From assembly GCA_002339345.1 (NCBI GenBank), contig DDKM01000076.1:1-13605 (forward strand): DNA of 13,605 nt. Direction: 5' to 3'. Positions 1 through 6,454 of this stretch are shown piece by piece. The translations under genes were made by a program, and so were the position numbers. The first letter of the stretch is position 1, and each line of letters opens with the position of its first letter. This stretch comes from Firmicutes bacterium UBA2598. Lineage in GTDB: Bacteria; Bacillota; PH28-bin88. The notes under the pieces are model-generated. The model did no database searches and was not told where the DNA came from. It saw nothing but the letters and a program-made list of their open reading frames with translations.

Positions 1-23
1 ATGACCCGGAAGAGTTCTTTTAA
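1..23 (+). CDS. possible 3' end of an upstream gene
   Basis: The third reading frame is open from the window edge to a TAA at 21-23 and would end in Asp-Pro-Glu-Glu-Phe-Phe. The strong ribosome binding site of the next gene begins just after it, which is the usual layout inside an operon. The other two frames also close early (TGA at 2-4, TAG at 40-42), so the frame is not certain. Too little is visible to assign a function. Since the next two genes are electron-transfer subunits, an Hdr-like or other redox subunit is a reasonable guess. Confidence 0.3.
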
Positions 24-47
24 GGAAAGGAGGAGGTGGTAGGAGTT

Positions 48-1055
48 ATGCAAACCATCCAGAAATCCAGGGTGCCGGACCTGCTGGCAGCCCTGGCCAA
101 GGACGCCACGGTATTTGTCCCGGCTAAGGATAACGGGGTATCCAGTTTTGTGCCATGGGTTCCGGGTGTGGAACTGGCACTGGGCGAAGGGAATACCACC
201 CTTTCTCCCAAAGGGGTTACCTTTCCCCAGACGGAAAAAATGTACTGCTACAAGGCACCGGGAACCGAACTGTCCATTGAAGAGGTACCGGCGGATAGTA
301 CCAGGCGGGTGGTCTTTGGCATCAGACCTTGTGATGTTAAGGGTTTTTACCTGATGGACCAGCTCTTTTTGACCCGGGGATATGAAGATACCTTTTATAA
401 GACCAAACGTGACAACAGTGTGCTCATTTCCCTGGGCTGTATCCAGGCCATGCCCACCTGTTTCTGCGAGGCCTTTGGTATTAACCCGGGCAAGGCGGAA
501 GGTGCCGATGTGCTGATGTATGACCTGGGGGATTTCTATGGTTTCGAGGCCGTTACTGCCAAGGGTGAAGGGGTGCTGGCCCTCGCCGGCGGTCTGTTCA
601 GCACGGCTGGGGGCAACCCGCCGGCCGCGGCAGCCAATTCCTTGCAGGTGGATGTGGAGGGCATCACACCCAAGCTGCAAAAAATGTTTGAACATCCCCT
701 TTGGGCGGAGATTTGCCGCACATGTTTGAACTGTGGTACCTGCACTTATGTTTGCCCCACCTGTCATTGTTTTGACATTAACAGTGCCAACAGGGGCCAG
801 GAGGGTTACAAATACCGCTGCTGGGATTCCTGCATGTTCAGTGACTATACCCTAATGGCCGGCGGTCACCAGCCAAGGCCGACCAAGAAGGAACGAGTCC
901 GCAATCGTTTTCTGCACAAGCTGCAGTATTATCCCGAGCGCTTCGGCGATTTTGGTTGTGTGGGGTGTGGCCGTTGTCTGGCCAAGTGCCCCGTAACCAT
1001 TGACATTACCCGCCTGATCAGGCAGTTCAAGGAGGTGGCCCTGGATGTCCAGTAG
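48..1055 (+). CDS. 4Fe-4S dicluster electron-transfer subunit, AsrA/HydB/FloxB family
   Basis: This 335-residue cytoplasmic iron-sulfur protein probably passes electrons between the flavoprotein encoded next to it and an upstream catalytic or Hdr-type complex. A conserved N-terminal half carries the Gly-Ile-Arg-Pro-Cys-Asp motif (91-96) and a cysteine group at 131-140. Two ferredoxin-type clusters follow: C226, C229, C232, C236 and C304, C307, C310, C314, each ending in Cys-Pro. Between them lies the basic Arg-Pro-Thr-Lys-Lys-Glu-Arg stretch typical of the family. Length and motifs fit sulfhydrogenase beta, anaerobic sulfite reductase A and FloxB alike, and I cannot separate these without the upstream genes. 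ATG at 48 is preferred because AAAGGAGGAGGT ends 10 bases before it. A GTG at 36 lies inside that binding site. The gene overlaps the next one by 11 bases, so the two are translationally coupled. Confidence 0.85.
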   Translation: MQTIQKSRVPDLLAALAKDATVFVPAKDNGVSSFVPWVPGVELALGEGNTTLSPKGVTFPQTEKMYCYKAPGTELSIEEVPADSTRRVVFGIRPCDVKGFYLMDQLFLTRGYEDTFYKTKRDNSVLISLGCIQAMPTCFCEAFGINPGKAEGADVLMYDLGDFYGFEAVTAKGEGVLALAGGLFSTAGGNPPAAAANSLQVDVEGITPKLQKMFEHPLWAEICRTCLNCGTCTYVCPTCHCFDINSANRGQEGYKYRCWDSCMFSDYTLMAGGHQPRPTKKERVRNRFLHKLQYYPERFGDFGCVGCGRCLAKCPVTIDITRLIRQFKEVALDVQ

Positions 1056-1887
1056 TGCTACAGCCACACCGGTGGCCAACCCTTTGGTGCCGGTGGTGGG
1101 TAAGGTGATTAAAATCGTTCAGGAAACACCCGATGTCAAAACCTTTCATGTAACCACTGACCAGGGCAAGCCCTTTGTGCCCATGCCGGGCCAATTGGGG
1201 ATGCTGTCCATAGCGCCGGTGGGCGAGGCCATGTTTTCCGTAACCTCCCAGGGGCCCGATCACCTGGAGTTTGCCATTAAGAAAACCGGCATTCTCACCG
1301 ATGCCCTGCACGAGATTGAGCCGGGCCAGGCGGTGGCGGTGCGGGGTCCCTATGGCAACGGCTTCCCGGTGGATTTCTGCAAGGGCAAGGATATTCTGTT
1401 TATCGGCGGCGGTATCGGCCTGGCCCCCGTCCGGTCCCTGATCAACTACTGTGTGGCTAACCGGCAGGACTTCGGGAATTTACAGATTATCTACGGCGCC
1501 CGCTCCTCGGCCGATTTGTGTTTCAAGGAAGATCTATTTGAAAACTGGCCCCAGGTGCCCAATTGCCGGGTTGATGTAACCATCGACCGGGCCGAGGAGG
1601 GTTGGAATGGTAATGTGGGTTTTGTCCCCGCCTTCCTGGAGAAATTGAACCCGTCGCCGGAAGGGAAAGTAGCCGTTACCTGTGGTCCCCCCATCATGAT
1701 CAAGTTCGTACTGGCCGCGCTGGCAAAAATGGGCTATGTGCCGGAACAGATTATCACTACTCTGGAACTGCGTATGAAGTGCGGGATTGGCAAGTGTGGA
1801 CGGTGCAATATCGGCAGTTGCTATGTCTGCCTTGACGGCCCTGTTTTTACCCTGGCCCAGCTGAATACCATGCCCAACGAATATTAA
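1045..1887 (+). CDS. FAD/NAD(P)H-binding electron-transfer subunit, AsrB/HydG/FloxA (PyrK-like) family
   Basis: A 280-residue ferredoxin-reductase-fold flavoprotein that most likely oxidises NAD(P)H and feeds electrons to the 4Fe-4S subunit just upstream. The FAD-binding barrel has Met-Pro-Gly-Gln near 47-50 and Arg-Gly-Pro-Tyr-Gly-Asn-Gly at 100-106. The nucleotide-binding domain has Gly-Gly-Gly-Ile-Gly-Leu-Ala-Pro at 121-128 and Cys-Gly-Pro-Pro at 213-216. The C-terminal cysteines C246, C251, C254, C259 and C262 match the [2Fe-2S] site of dihydroorotate dehydrogenase electron-transfer subunits. ATG at 1045 sits 8 bases after GGAGGT and overlaps the end of the previous gene. AsrB, sulfhydrogenase gamma and FloxA are similar in this region; no AsrC-type sulfite reductase or hydrogenase gene is in view, so the complex stays unnamed. 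Confidence 0.87.
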   Translation: MSSSATATPVANPLVPVVGKVIKIVQETPDVKTFHVTTDQGKPFVPMPGQLGMLSIAPVGEAMFSVTSQGPDHLEFAIKKTGILTDALHEIEPGQAVAVRGPYGNGFPVDFCKGKDILFIGGGIGLAPVRSLINYCVANRQDFGNLQIIYGARSSADLCFKEDLFENWPQVPNCRVDVTIDRAEEGWNGNVGFVPAFLEKLNPSPEGKVAVTCGPPIMIKFVLAALAKMGYVPEQIITTLELRMKCGIGKCGRCNIGSCYVCLDGPVFTLAQLNTMPNEY

Positions 1888-1905
1888 ACATGATGCCCGC
1901 AAGGG

Positions 1906-1945
1906 AAAAAACCAGGCATGTGTACAACATGTTTGGTTTTTTTTT
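1906..1945 (+). terminator. strong Rho-independent terminator
   Basis: A 16-base-pair stem (1906-1921 with 1927-1942, two G-U pairs, five-base loop GTACA) runs into a nine-base T tract at 1937-1945. The A-rich 5' arm mirrors the T tract, so it could also work in the reverse direction. It closes the electron-transfer operon and separates it from the antiporter. Confidence 0.9.
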
Positions 1946-1957
1946 GTTTGTTGGTAG

Positions 1958-1987
1958 TTGACACTAATTTGCCCTTGGAGATACAAT
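1958..1987 (+). promoter_or_regulatory. candidate sigma-A promoter for the antiporter
   Basis: A perfect -35 TTGACA (1958-1963) is followed after 18 bases by TACAAT (1982-1987), or after 17 bases by ATACAA. It lies just after the terminator and before a long leader. Transcription would normally start near 1992-1995, which partly conflicts with the outer helix proposed for the leader RNA. A second TATAAT at 2043-2048 has no good -35 partner. Confidence 0.55.
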
Positions 1988-1988
1988 A

Positions 1989-2064
1989 AGGTTAGGAACG
2001 CCGCTCATAAATGACGAGTGGCGAATTAGTCTGGGAAGACGGTATAATATAGGGTCGATAACCT
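1989..2064 (+). promoter_or_regulatory. structured 5' leader, candidate cation riboswitch
   Basis: The leader of the antiporter gene can fold as a small multi-branched RNA. An outer helix AGGTTA/TAACCT (1989-1994 with 2059-2064) encloses an eight-pair hairpin (1999-2006 with 2016-2023, one G-U pair) and a second hairpin GTCT/AGAC (2029-2032 with 2037-2040) capped by a GNRA-type GGGA loop. A closed junction with a GNRA loop upstream of a cation exchanger gene is what a metal-ion riboswitch would look like. The Na+-sensing (DUF1646-type) class and the Li+-sensing nhaA classes are known to sit before such transporters, but I cannot confirm a match from memory. Possible expression platforms are the weak ribosome binding site and the start codon at 2093. 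Promoter position is the main doubt. Confidence 0.4.
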
Positions 2065-2092
2065 AAAACAAGCGGACAGGGCGTGGAAAAGG

Positions 2093-3103
2093 GTGCTGTT
2101 GCTGGAAATTGGCTTGCTACTAGTAAGTCTGGGCATCATTTTGTTCGGAGCCGAGGTTTTCACCAATGGTGTGGAGTGGTTGGGCAAGAAACTGAATCTA
2201 TCAGAGGGAGCGGTGGGGAGCATCCTGGCTGCTGTGGGTACCGCCTTACCTGAAACAATGATCCCGGTCATCGCCATTCTTTTTAGCACCGGTGAGGCAG
2301 GGCATGAAGTTGGTATCGGCGCCATCCTCGGGGCCCCCTTTATGCTGTCCACTTTGGCCTTCTTTATTGCGGGTGCTGCGGTGATCGCCAACCGGCGCAA
2401 GCGTCCGGATTTTCCCCGAATGAGGGTGGATACCGAAGTGGTGGGCCGGGACTTGACCTTTTTCCTGGGGGTATATGCTGTGGCGATCCTGGCAGCATTC
2501 CTGGGTACCCATACCTATAAAGTAATTGTGGCCCTGGGTCTGTGTGCGGCCTATTTCGTTTATGTGTGGAGAACCCTGAAAAGCGGTAAGACCATGGGGA
2601 AAGAACATAACATCAGCCCACTGTTTTTCGCCCGCAAACAGGCAATCCCCCCAACAGGTACGGTGGTGCTGCAAGTGCTGACCGCCCTGGGTCTAATTAT
2701 TCTGGGTGCCAAGATCTTTGTGGGTGGAGTGGAGTTCCTAGCCCACGAGTTACACATTCCTGCCTTCTTGCTAGCCCTGATTATTGCCCCGGTGGCTACC
2801 GAATTGCCGGAGAAACTCAACAGTCTGATCTGGATCAAACATGGGAAAGACACCCTCGCCCTGGGCAACATCACAGGGGCCATGGTGTTCCAGAGTTCCC
2901 TCATCGTGGCCTTGGGTATCGCCTTAACCGAATGGAATCTCACCACCGGCGCCCTTCTATCAGGAGTGCTGGCACTGTCTTCAGCCTCGGCGGTATATCA
3001 CCAGATCAGAACCAGGGGGTATCTCACTCCATACACCTTAATGATTGGTGGCACCTTTTACGCGGCGTTCCTGGTGCTGGTGATTTCAGGTTTAATCCGT
3101 TGA
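2093..3103 (+). CDS. sodium/calcium exchanger-family (CaCA) membrane antiporter
   Basis: A 336-residue integral membrane protein of the CaCA family, which exchanges Ca2+ (or another cation) against Na+ or H+ across the cytoplasmic membrane. It shows the two inverted alpha repeats of the family. The first is marked by Gly-Thr-Ala-Leu-Pro-Glu (49-54) and Gly-Ala-Ile-Leu-Gly-Ala-Pro (77-83). The second is marked by Ala-Thr-Glu-Leu-Pro-Glu (235-240) and Gly-Asn-Ile-Thr-Gly-Ala-Met-Val-Phe-Gln (258-267). A charged loop at about 97-119 and another at 160-187 lie on either side of a central membrane section. Both Leu-Pro-Glu motifs differ slightly from the usual Gly-Thr-Ser-Leu-Pro-Glu. The start is uncertain: GTG at 2093 has only a poorly placed purine stretch before it, and TTG at 2099 is an alternative. 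The gene appears to be a single transcription unit with its own leader. Confidence 0.85.
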   Translation: MLLLEIGLLLVSLGIILFGAEVFTNGVEWLGKKLNLSEGAVGSILAAVGTALPETMIPVIAILFSTGEAGHEVGIGAILGAPFMLSTLAFFIAGAAVIANRRKRPDFPRMRVDTEVVGRDLTFFLGVYAVAILAAFLGTHTYKVIVALGLCAAYFVYVWRTLKSGKTMGKEHNISPLFFARKQAIPPTGTVVLQVLTALGLIILGAKIFVGGVEFLAHELHIPAFLLALIIAPVATELPEKLNSLIWIKHGKDTLALGNITGAMVFQSSLIVALGIALTEWNLTTGALLSGVLALSSASAVYHQIRTRGYLTPYTLMIGGTFYAAFLVLVISGLIR

Positions 3104-3131
3104 CATACCCCCCCTTCGCGGGGTCGGTCCT

Positions 3132-3144
3132 AGATTTGAAATCT
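3132..3144. promoter_or_regulatory. 13-base palindrome, candidate operator
   Basis: AGATTTGAAATCT is a perfect inverted repeat around a central G. It lies 22 bases before the preferred start of the FCD-family regulator gene, a common position for an autoregulatory site. No second copy was noticed near the other starts in the window, and no clear -35/-10 pair is visible around it. Confidence 0.3.
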
Positions 3145-3165
3145 CGACAGGAGGCGGTGAGTGGC

Positions 3166-3924
3166 GTGCTATCTGAGAAACAGGAGCAGGAATATCACGT
3201 TCTGGACATCATTGAAGGGAGTACAAATCCCGTTGGTTCCGGCACCATCCGGGAACAGTTGCGCAACAGGGGTATCGATTTGAGTGAAGCGACCGTCGGG
3301 CGGATGTTGAGGGAACTGGATAACAGCGGTTATACCGCAAAGGTAGGCTTCCAGGGCCGGGTACTGACCCCCAATGGCAAGAACCGCTTGGCAGAATTGC
3401 GGCAGGAACGGGAATGGGGACATTTTGGCATCGAACTCATCAATTCCCTGCGACTTAAAGATAAACAGGACCTCATCGAGGTGTTGGTGGCCAGGCGAGC
3501 CATTGAGGGGGAAATTGCCAGGCTGGCAGCCATTCACGCTACCCCTGAGGAGATCCGTCATATGCGGCAGGTGCTGGAGTTTTCCCAGCGGCAAATTCAG
3601 GCAGGTCATTCTGGGGCCCAGCAGGACGTGGAGTTTCATCAGGCCCTAGCCAGGGCTGCGCGTAATAAAGTGCTAAGTGCGGCCATGGATCTGATCCGGC
3701 GGGACAGCCAGCTCACCCCGGTATTGGAATACATCCGGTGTCAGGTGAAGGGTGATCTGGTGGCGGACCACATGCGCATCCTCCAGGCTGTGGCGGAACA
3801 TCAACCGGAGTTAGCGGTAAGGGCCATGGTGGACCACATTGAGGGATTGATCAGCGATGTAGAAAAATACTGGTCTGAGGTGCATCCTTCCGGTGCGGAA
3901 ACTAAAAGAACAACCGGCCGGTAA
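3166..3924 (+). CDS. FCD-domain transcriptional regulator with an NrpR/RNase R-type winged helix
   Basis: A 252-residue DNA-binding regulator, probably controlling the catabolic genes that follow. Residues about 5-78 form a winged-helix domain resembling the HTH domain at the N-terminus of NrpR and some RNase R proteins rather than the usual GntR helix. It contains the recognition-helix-like stretch Glu-Ala-Thr-Val-Gly-Arg-Met-Leu-Arg-Glu-Leu at 41-51. Residues about 98-235 form an all-helical FCD ligand-binding domain. D154, H158, H202 and H224 match the metal/carboxylate-binding residues of that fold, so the effector may be an organic acid. Two in-frame GTG starts exist. The one at 3157 is only two bases from AGGAGG, while 3166 has AGGAGG 11 bases and GGTGA 5 bases upstream, so 3166 is preferred. 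The reading frame continues further upstream, but only across the end of the antiporter gene. The next gene begins 25 bases after the stop. Confidence 0.82.
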   Translation: MLSEKQEQEYHVLDIIEGSTNPVGSGTIREQLRNRGIDLSEATVGRMLRELDNSGYTAKVGFQGRVLTPNGKNRLAELRQEREWGHFGIELINSLRLKDKQDLIEVLVARRAIEGEIARLAAIHATPEEIRHMRQVLEFSQRQIQAGHSGAQQDVEFHQALARAARNKVLSAAMDLIRRDSQLTPVLEYIRCQVKGDLVADHMRILQAVAEHQPELAVRAMVDHIEGLISDVEKYWSEVHPSGAETKRTTGR

Positions 3925-3949
3925 GATAAACGCTGAAAGGAGTGTCCAA

Positions 3950-4399
3950 GTGGGTATTGATCCTTATAAGGCAGGTATGTTTGTAGCCAACCCCTATGCC
4001 AGCAAGGTGGAAGTAGGAGGACCGCTAGTGGTGGTACTGGATGGCCATCTGGAGGGTAGGGGTTTACAACTCATCAAGCCCATTTCGCGGGCGGTGAACA
4101 GGTATCAGGTCCATGAACTGATCCTCACCGATGAGGAGGACGCCGGTCCCGGTACCCAGGTTAATGCCATTGCCTACCTGGGCTTCATGGAGTTTGAACA
4201 GGGTGGCGTACTGGTGACGGGGGATCAGGTTTGGTTGGATAATCACCTGATTGGTGAACTGGCTGGGTTTGACGAAACCCACATGCCCAACCATCTGAAC
4301 ATTGTCATCAAAAGTAAGAACCGGCGAAGCGGTTGGGCACAGGAGGTTTCCCTGGGAGCCCGGGTCTGCTTCCGCCAGCTGTCGCATAACCGGGGTTAG
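3950..4399 (+). CDS. unrecognised 149-residue protein
   Basis: I do not recognise this family. It is a small soluble-looking protein without signal peptide, membrane segment or cysteine cluster (one Cys, at 140). The composition is beta-rich, with an acidic Thr-Asp-Glu-Glu-Asp stretch at 60-64 and a conserved-looking Gly-Phe-Asp-Glu-Thr-His-Met-Pro-Asn-His at 106-115. The His, Asp and Glu residues there could bind metal, but this is only a guess. GTG at 3950 is chosen because AAAGGAG ends six bases before it. The frame upstream of that overlaps the regulator gene. Its place between a regulator and RidA, in the same direction, suggests a role in the same pathway. Confidence 0.7.
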   Translation: MGIDPYKAGMFVANPYASKVEVGGPLVVVLDGHLEGRGLQLIKPISRAVNRYQVHELILTDEEDAGPGTQVNAIAYLGFMEFEQGGVLVTGDQVWLDNHLIGELAGFDETHMPNHLNIVIKSKNRRSGWAQEVSLGARVCFRQLSHNRG

Positions 4400-4474
4400 A
4401 AGGTACATAATAACCAGAGATGGATGTAAATCCCTTTAATAAAAAAATTAAAAACCGGAAAGGAGGAGTTTTTG

Positions 4475-4933
4475 GTGTCCTTTGAAGCCAAAATCAAGCA
4501 ACTGGGGCTGGTGATCCCTGAAGCGCCCAAGCCGGTTGCAGCTTACGTACCGGCGGTAAAAGTGGACAATTATGTCTTTACTTCCGGCCAGATCCCCTTT
4601 GTTAATGGTGAGCTGAAGTATAAGGGCAAGGTAGGACAACAGCTATCTGAGCAGGAGGGTTATGAGGCGGCGAAAGTATGTGCACTGAACTGCCTTTCGG
4701 TCATTAAAGGTATGATCGGCAGTTTGGACAATATTGAAAAGGTGGTTAAGGTAACGGGTTTTGTGGCCAGTGCTCCCGGTTTCAACCAGCAGCCTAAGGT
4801 AATTAATGGAGCTTCGGAACTGCTGGGCGAGATCTTTGGCGAGGCGGGCCAGCACGCCCGGGCGGCGGTGGGTGTCAATGAACTACCCATTGATGCTGCG
4901 GTGGAAGTGGAAATGATTGTTAAGGTGAAGTAA
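4475..4933 (+). CDS. RidA/YjgF-family enamine/imine deaminase
   Basis: A 152-residue protein of the RidA family, whose trimeric members hydrolyse reactive enamine and imine intermediates released by PLP or flavin enzymes to 2-oxo acids and ammonia. Family features include Val-Phe-Thr-Ser-Gly-Gln-Ile-Pro (34-41), the central Leu-Asp-Asn-Ile-Glu-Lys-Val-Val-Lys-Val stretch (84-93) and a C-terminal His-Ala-Arg-Ala-Ala-Val-Gly-Val (127-134). R129 is the likely carboxylate-binding arginine. The length is slightly above that of archetypal RidA (about 130), as in the longer RidA subgroup. GTG at 4475 has AAAGGAGGA seven bases upstream; a TTG three bases before is also in frame. A 75-base gap with an A/T-rich stretch precedes it and I see no clear promoter there. 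The PLP enzyme and FAD enzyme downstream are the obvious sources of its substrate. Confidence 0.9.
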   Translation: MSFEAKIKQLGLVIPEAPKPVAAYVPAVKVDNYVFTSGQIPFVNGELKYKGKVGQQLSEQEGYEAAKVCALNCLSVIKGMIGSLDNIEKVVKVTGFVASAPGFNQQPKVINGASELLGEIFGEAGQHARAAVGVNELPIDAAVEVEMIVKVK

Positions 4934-4966
4934 TGGATTCCATAGTGAAGGGTAGGAGGATCAAGA

Positions 4967-6433
4967 ATGGCTAAGCCCAACTTCAAGTTTCAGATGTACA
5001 AACAGCTTCAGGCCAACATCGCCAACATCTATGCTGAAGCCAGGCAGGTAGCGGATGAGATCGGCATTCCCAAGGAACTGCGGGGTAAATTTGGCCTGAC
5101 TGGGGCCATTTCCGGGTGTCCGGCACCGCTGCGAGAGGATATTTTGCATGCCGGCGAGGTCGGAGCGGTGGAAGTCATTCCTCTGGCCAAACTGCACGAG
5201 GAGATTCGAGAACTGGTCAAGAGCGTTTACGGTGATGAGTATGATGCCGTTTCCACCAGCACCTGTGAGGCTGGACTATGGCTGACCTATGACGTGCTTT
5301 TCAGTCCGCCTATGCTGGGTCGGGGAGACAATTACCGGGCCCGCTACATCGCCCCCTATGAAAAACACCTGCACCACCAGGGCAGTTACGGCCGCCCCTT
5401 CCCTGGTCGTTTCAAAGATATTTTCGCCGACCGCGGCACCACCGCTGGAGAGTTGGGCTTTTATGGCAAGCGCCAGAACAACCTGGACACAGTCATCGTT
5501 CCATTGGAAGGAGCCCGCTATGATGTCCACGGGATCAAATATCACCCGGTGCCCTTGCTGACCGGAGTGGATCCCGAGGCGGCCATTGAAAAAATTGCCA
5601 TGCATGCCGAGATCCATGAATCCATGCTCACTGGCTTTACATCACTGGGATATGAGACTCCCGGCTATGGATATGGTGTAAAGGGTGAGGACGGATGTCC
5701 GTTGCTGCAAAAGTATCTGGCGGATCTAGCCCATTCCTATGACCTGCCCTATGTGGTGGATAATGCCTGGGGACTGCCCTTTGTCGGTCATGACCCCCGG
5801 AAGAGCGGTGCAGATGTGGTAATTTACAGTATGGATAAGGCTACAGGGGCCGCAACTTCTGGACTGATTATCGGCAAGGAAGAGTTTTTGGTGCCCCTGC
5901 GGAGGGCCATGGGCATGCACGGTGACCGGTGGGGCACCCCTGCTTCCTACGGAAAAGCCGCCTATGTAACCTTTGATCCTGGCAAGGAGGCTTTGCTGAC
6001 ACAGGTGCAGGCCCTGCGGGTGTTGCGGGATAAGCCGGAAGTGCTGACCAATTCGGTGGATGCTTTGGAGCGGATCGTCCGGGAGGAATTTGAGCACCTC
6101 GATCCGCGGTTAAAAGACGGGATCATCATTTCCAAGTCCTATAACTCCAGGGCGGTGGAAATTAACTACGAGGGCACCTGGAAGGACGGCCGCCTTGGTA
6201 TACCCATCTTCTCCATTGAAGACATGTATGCCGGCACCGCGCTGTTGCAAACAGGTTGCGCCCAGATGGGGATCATACCCACCGTCGCCTATGACGCCAA
6301 TATTTACCTGTCTCCCGATCTGGGGACCACCGATAGTAAGGGCAACCTTATTGAGGACGTGGCCCGTTACGGTGTCAAGGGGTTATTCCGCCTGATGGAG
6401 ATCATCAGTAAGTACGCAGGGATTCTGGAATAG
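4967..6433 (+). CDS. fold-type I PLP-dependent enzyme of unknown reaction
   Basis: A 488-residue cytoplasmic enzyme with the layout of aminotransferase-class/fold-type I PLP proteins. The cofactor-phosphate or ring-stacking region is Ser-Thr-Ser-Thr-Cys-Glu-Ala at 96-102. D265, in Val-Val-Asp-Asn-Ala-Trp-Gly, should contact the pyridine nitrogen. K291, in Tyr-Ser-Met-Asp-Lys-Ala-Thr-Gly-Ala, is the probable Schiff-base lysine. The middle (about 115-175) is rich in His, Arg and Tyr and unlike common aminotransferases, and I could not match it to a named family such as tryptophanase, SelA or SepCysS. Lyase, transaminase or decarboxylase activity all remain possible. ATG at 4967 has AGGAGGA six bases upstream. 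It lies 33 bases after RidA and 21 bases before the FAD enzyme, so the three are surely co-transcribed. RidA next door favours a reaction that releases an enamine or imine, such as beta- or gamma-elimination. Confidence 0.8.
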   Translation: MAKPNFKFQMYKQLQANIANIYAEARQVADEIGIPKELRGKFGLTGAISGCPAPLREDILHAGEVGAVEVIPLAKLHEEIRELVKSVYGDEYDAVSTSTCEAGLWLTYDVLFSPPMLGRGDNYRARYIAPYEKHLHHQGSYGRPFPGRFKDIFADRGTTAGELGFYGKRQNNLDTVIVPLEGARYDVHGIKYHPVPLLTGVDPEAAIEKIAMHAEIHESMLTGFTSLGYETPGYGYGVKGEDGCPLLQKYLADLAHSYDLPYVVDNAWGLPFVGHDPRKSGADVVIYSMDKATGAATSGLIIGKEEFLVPLRRAMGMHGDRWGTPASYGKAAYVTFDPGKEALLTQVQALRVLRDKPEVLTNSVDALERIVREEFEHLDPRLKDGIIISKSYNSRAVEINYEGTWKDGRLGIPIFSIEDMYAGTALLQTGCAQMGIIPTVAYDANIYLSPDLGTTDSKGNLIEDVARYGVKGLFRLMEIISKYAGILE

Positions 6434-6454
6434 CAACACAAGGAGGTAACTGCG

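Noticed and set aside
1534..1986. 150-codon minus-strand ORF
   Set aside because: It is antisense to the flavoprotein gene and its terminator, has no ribosome binding site or recognisable motif, and is a frame shadow.
2043..2048. TATAAT as a second promoter for the antiporter
   Set aside because: No acceptable -35 sequence lies 16-18 bases upstream and the hexamer falls inside the proposed leader structure.
3107..3124. C-rich/G-rich hairpin (CCCC TTCGC GGGG) after the antiporter
   Set aside because: The stem is only four to five pairs and no T tract follows, so it is not a credible intrinsic terminator.
2932..3165. Upstream extension of the FCD regulator reading frame
   Set aside because: It overlaps the end of the antiporter gene in another frame and reads as low-complexity non-protein-like sequence. 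The ribosome binding site before 3166 gives a better start.
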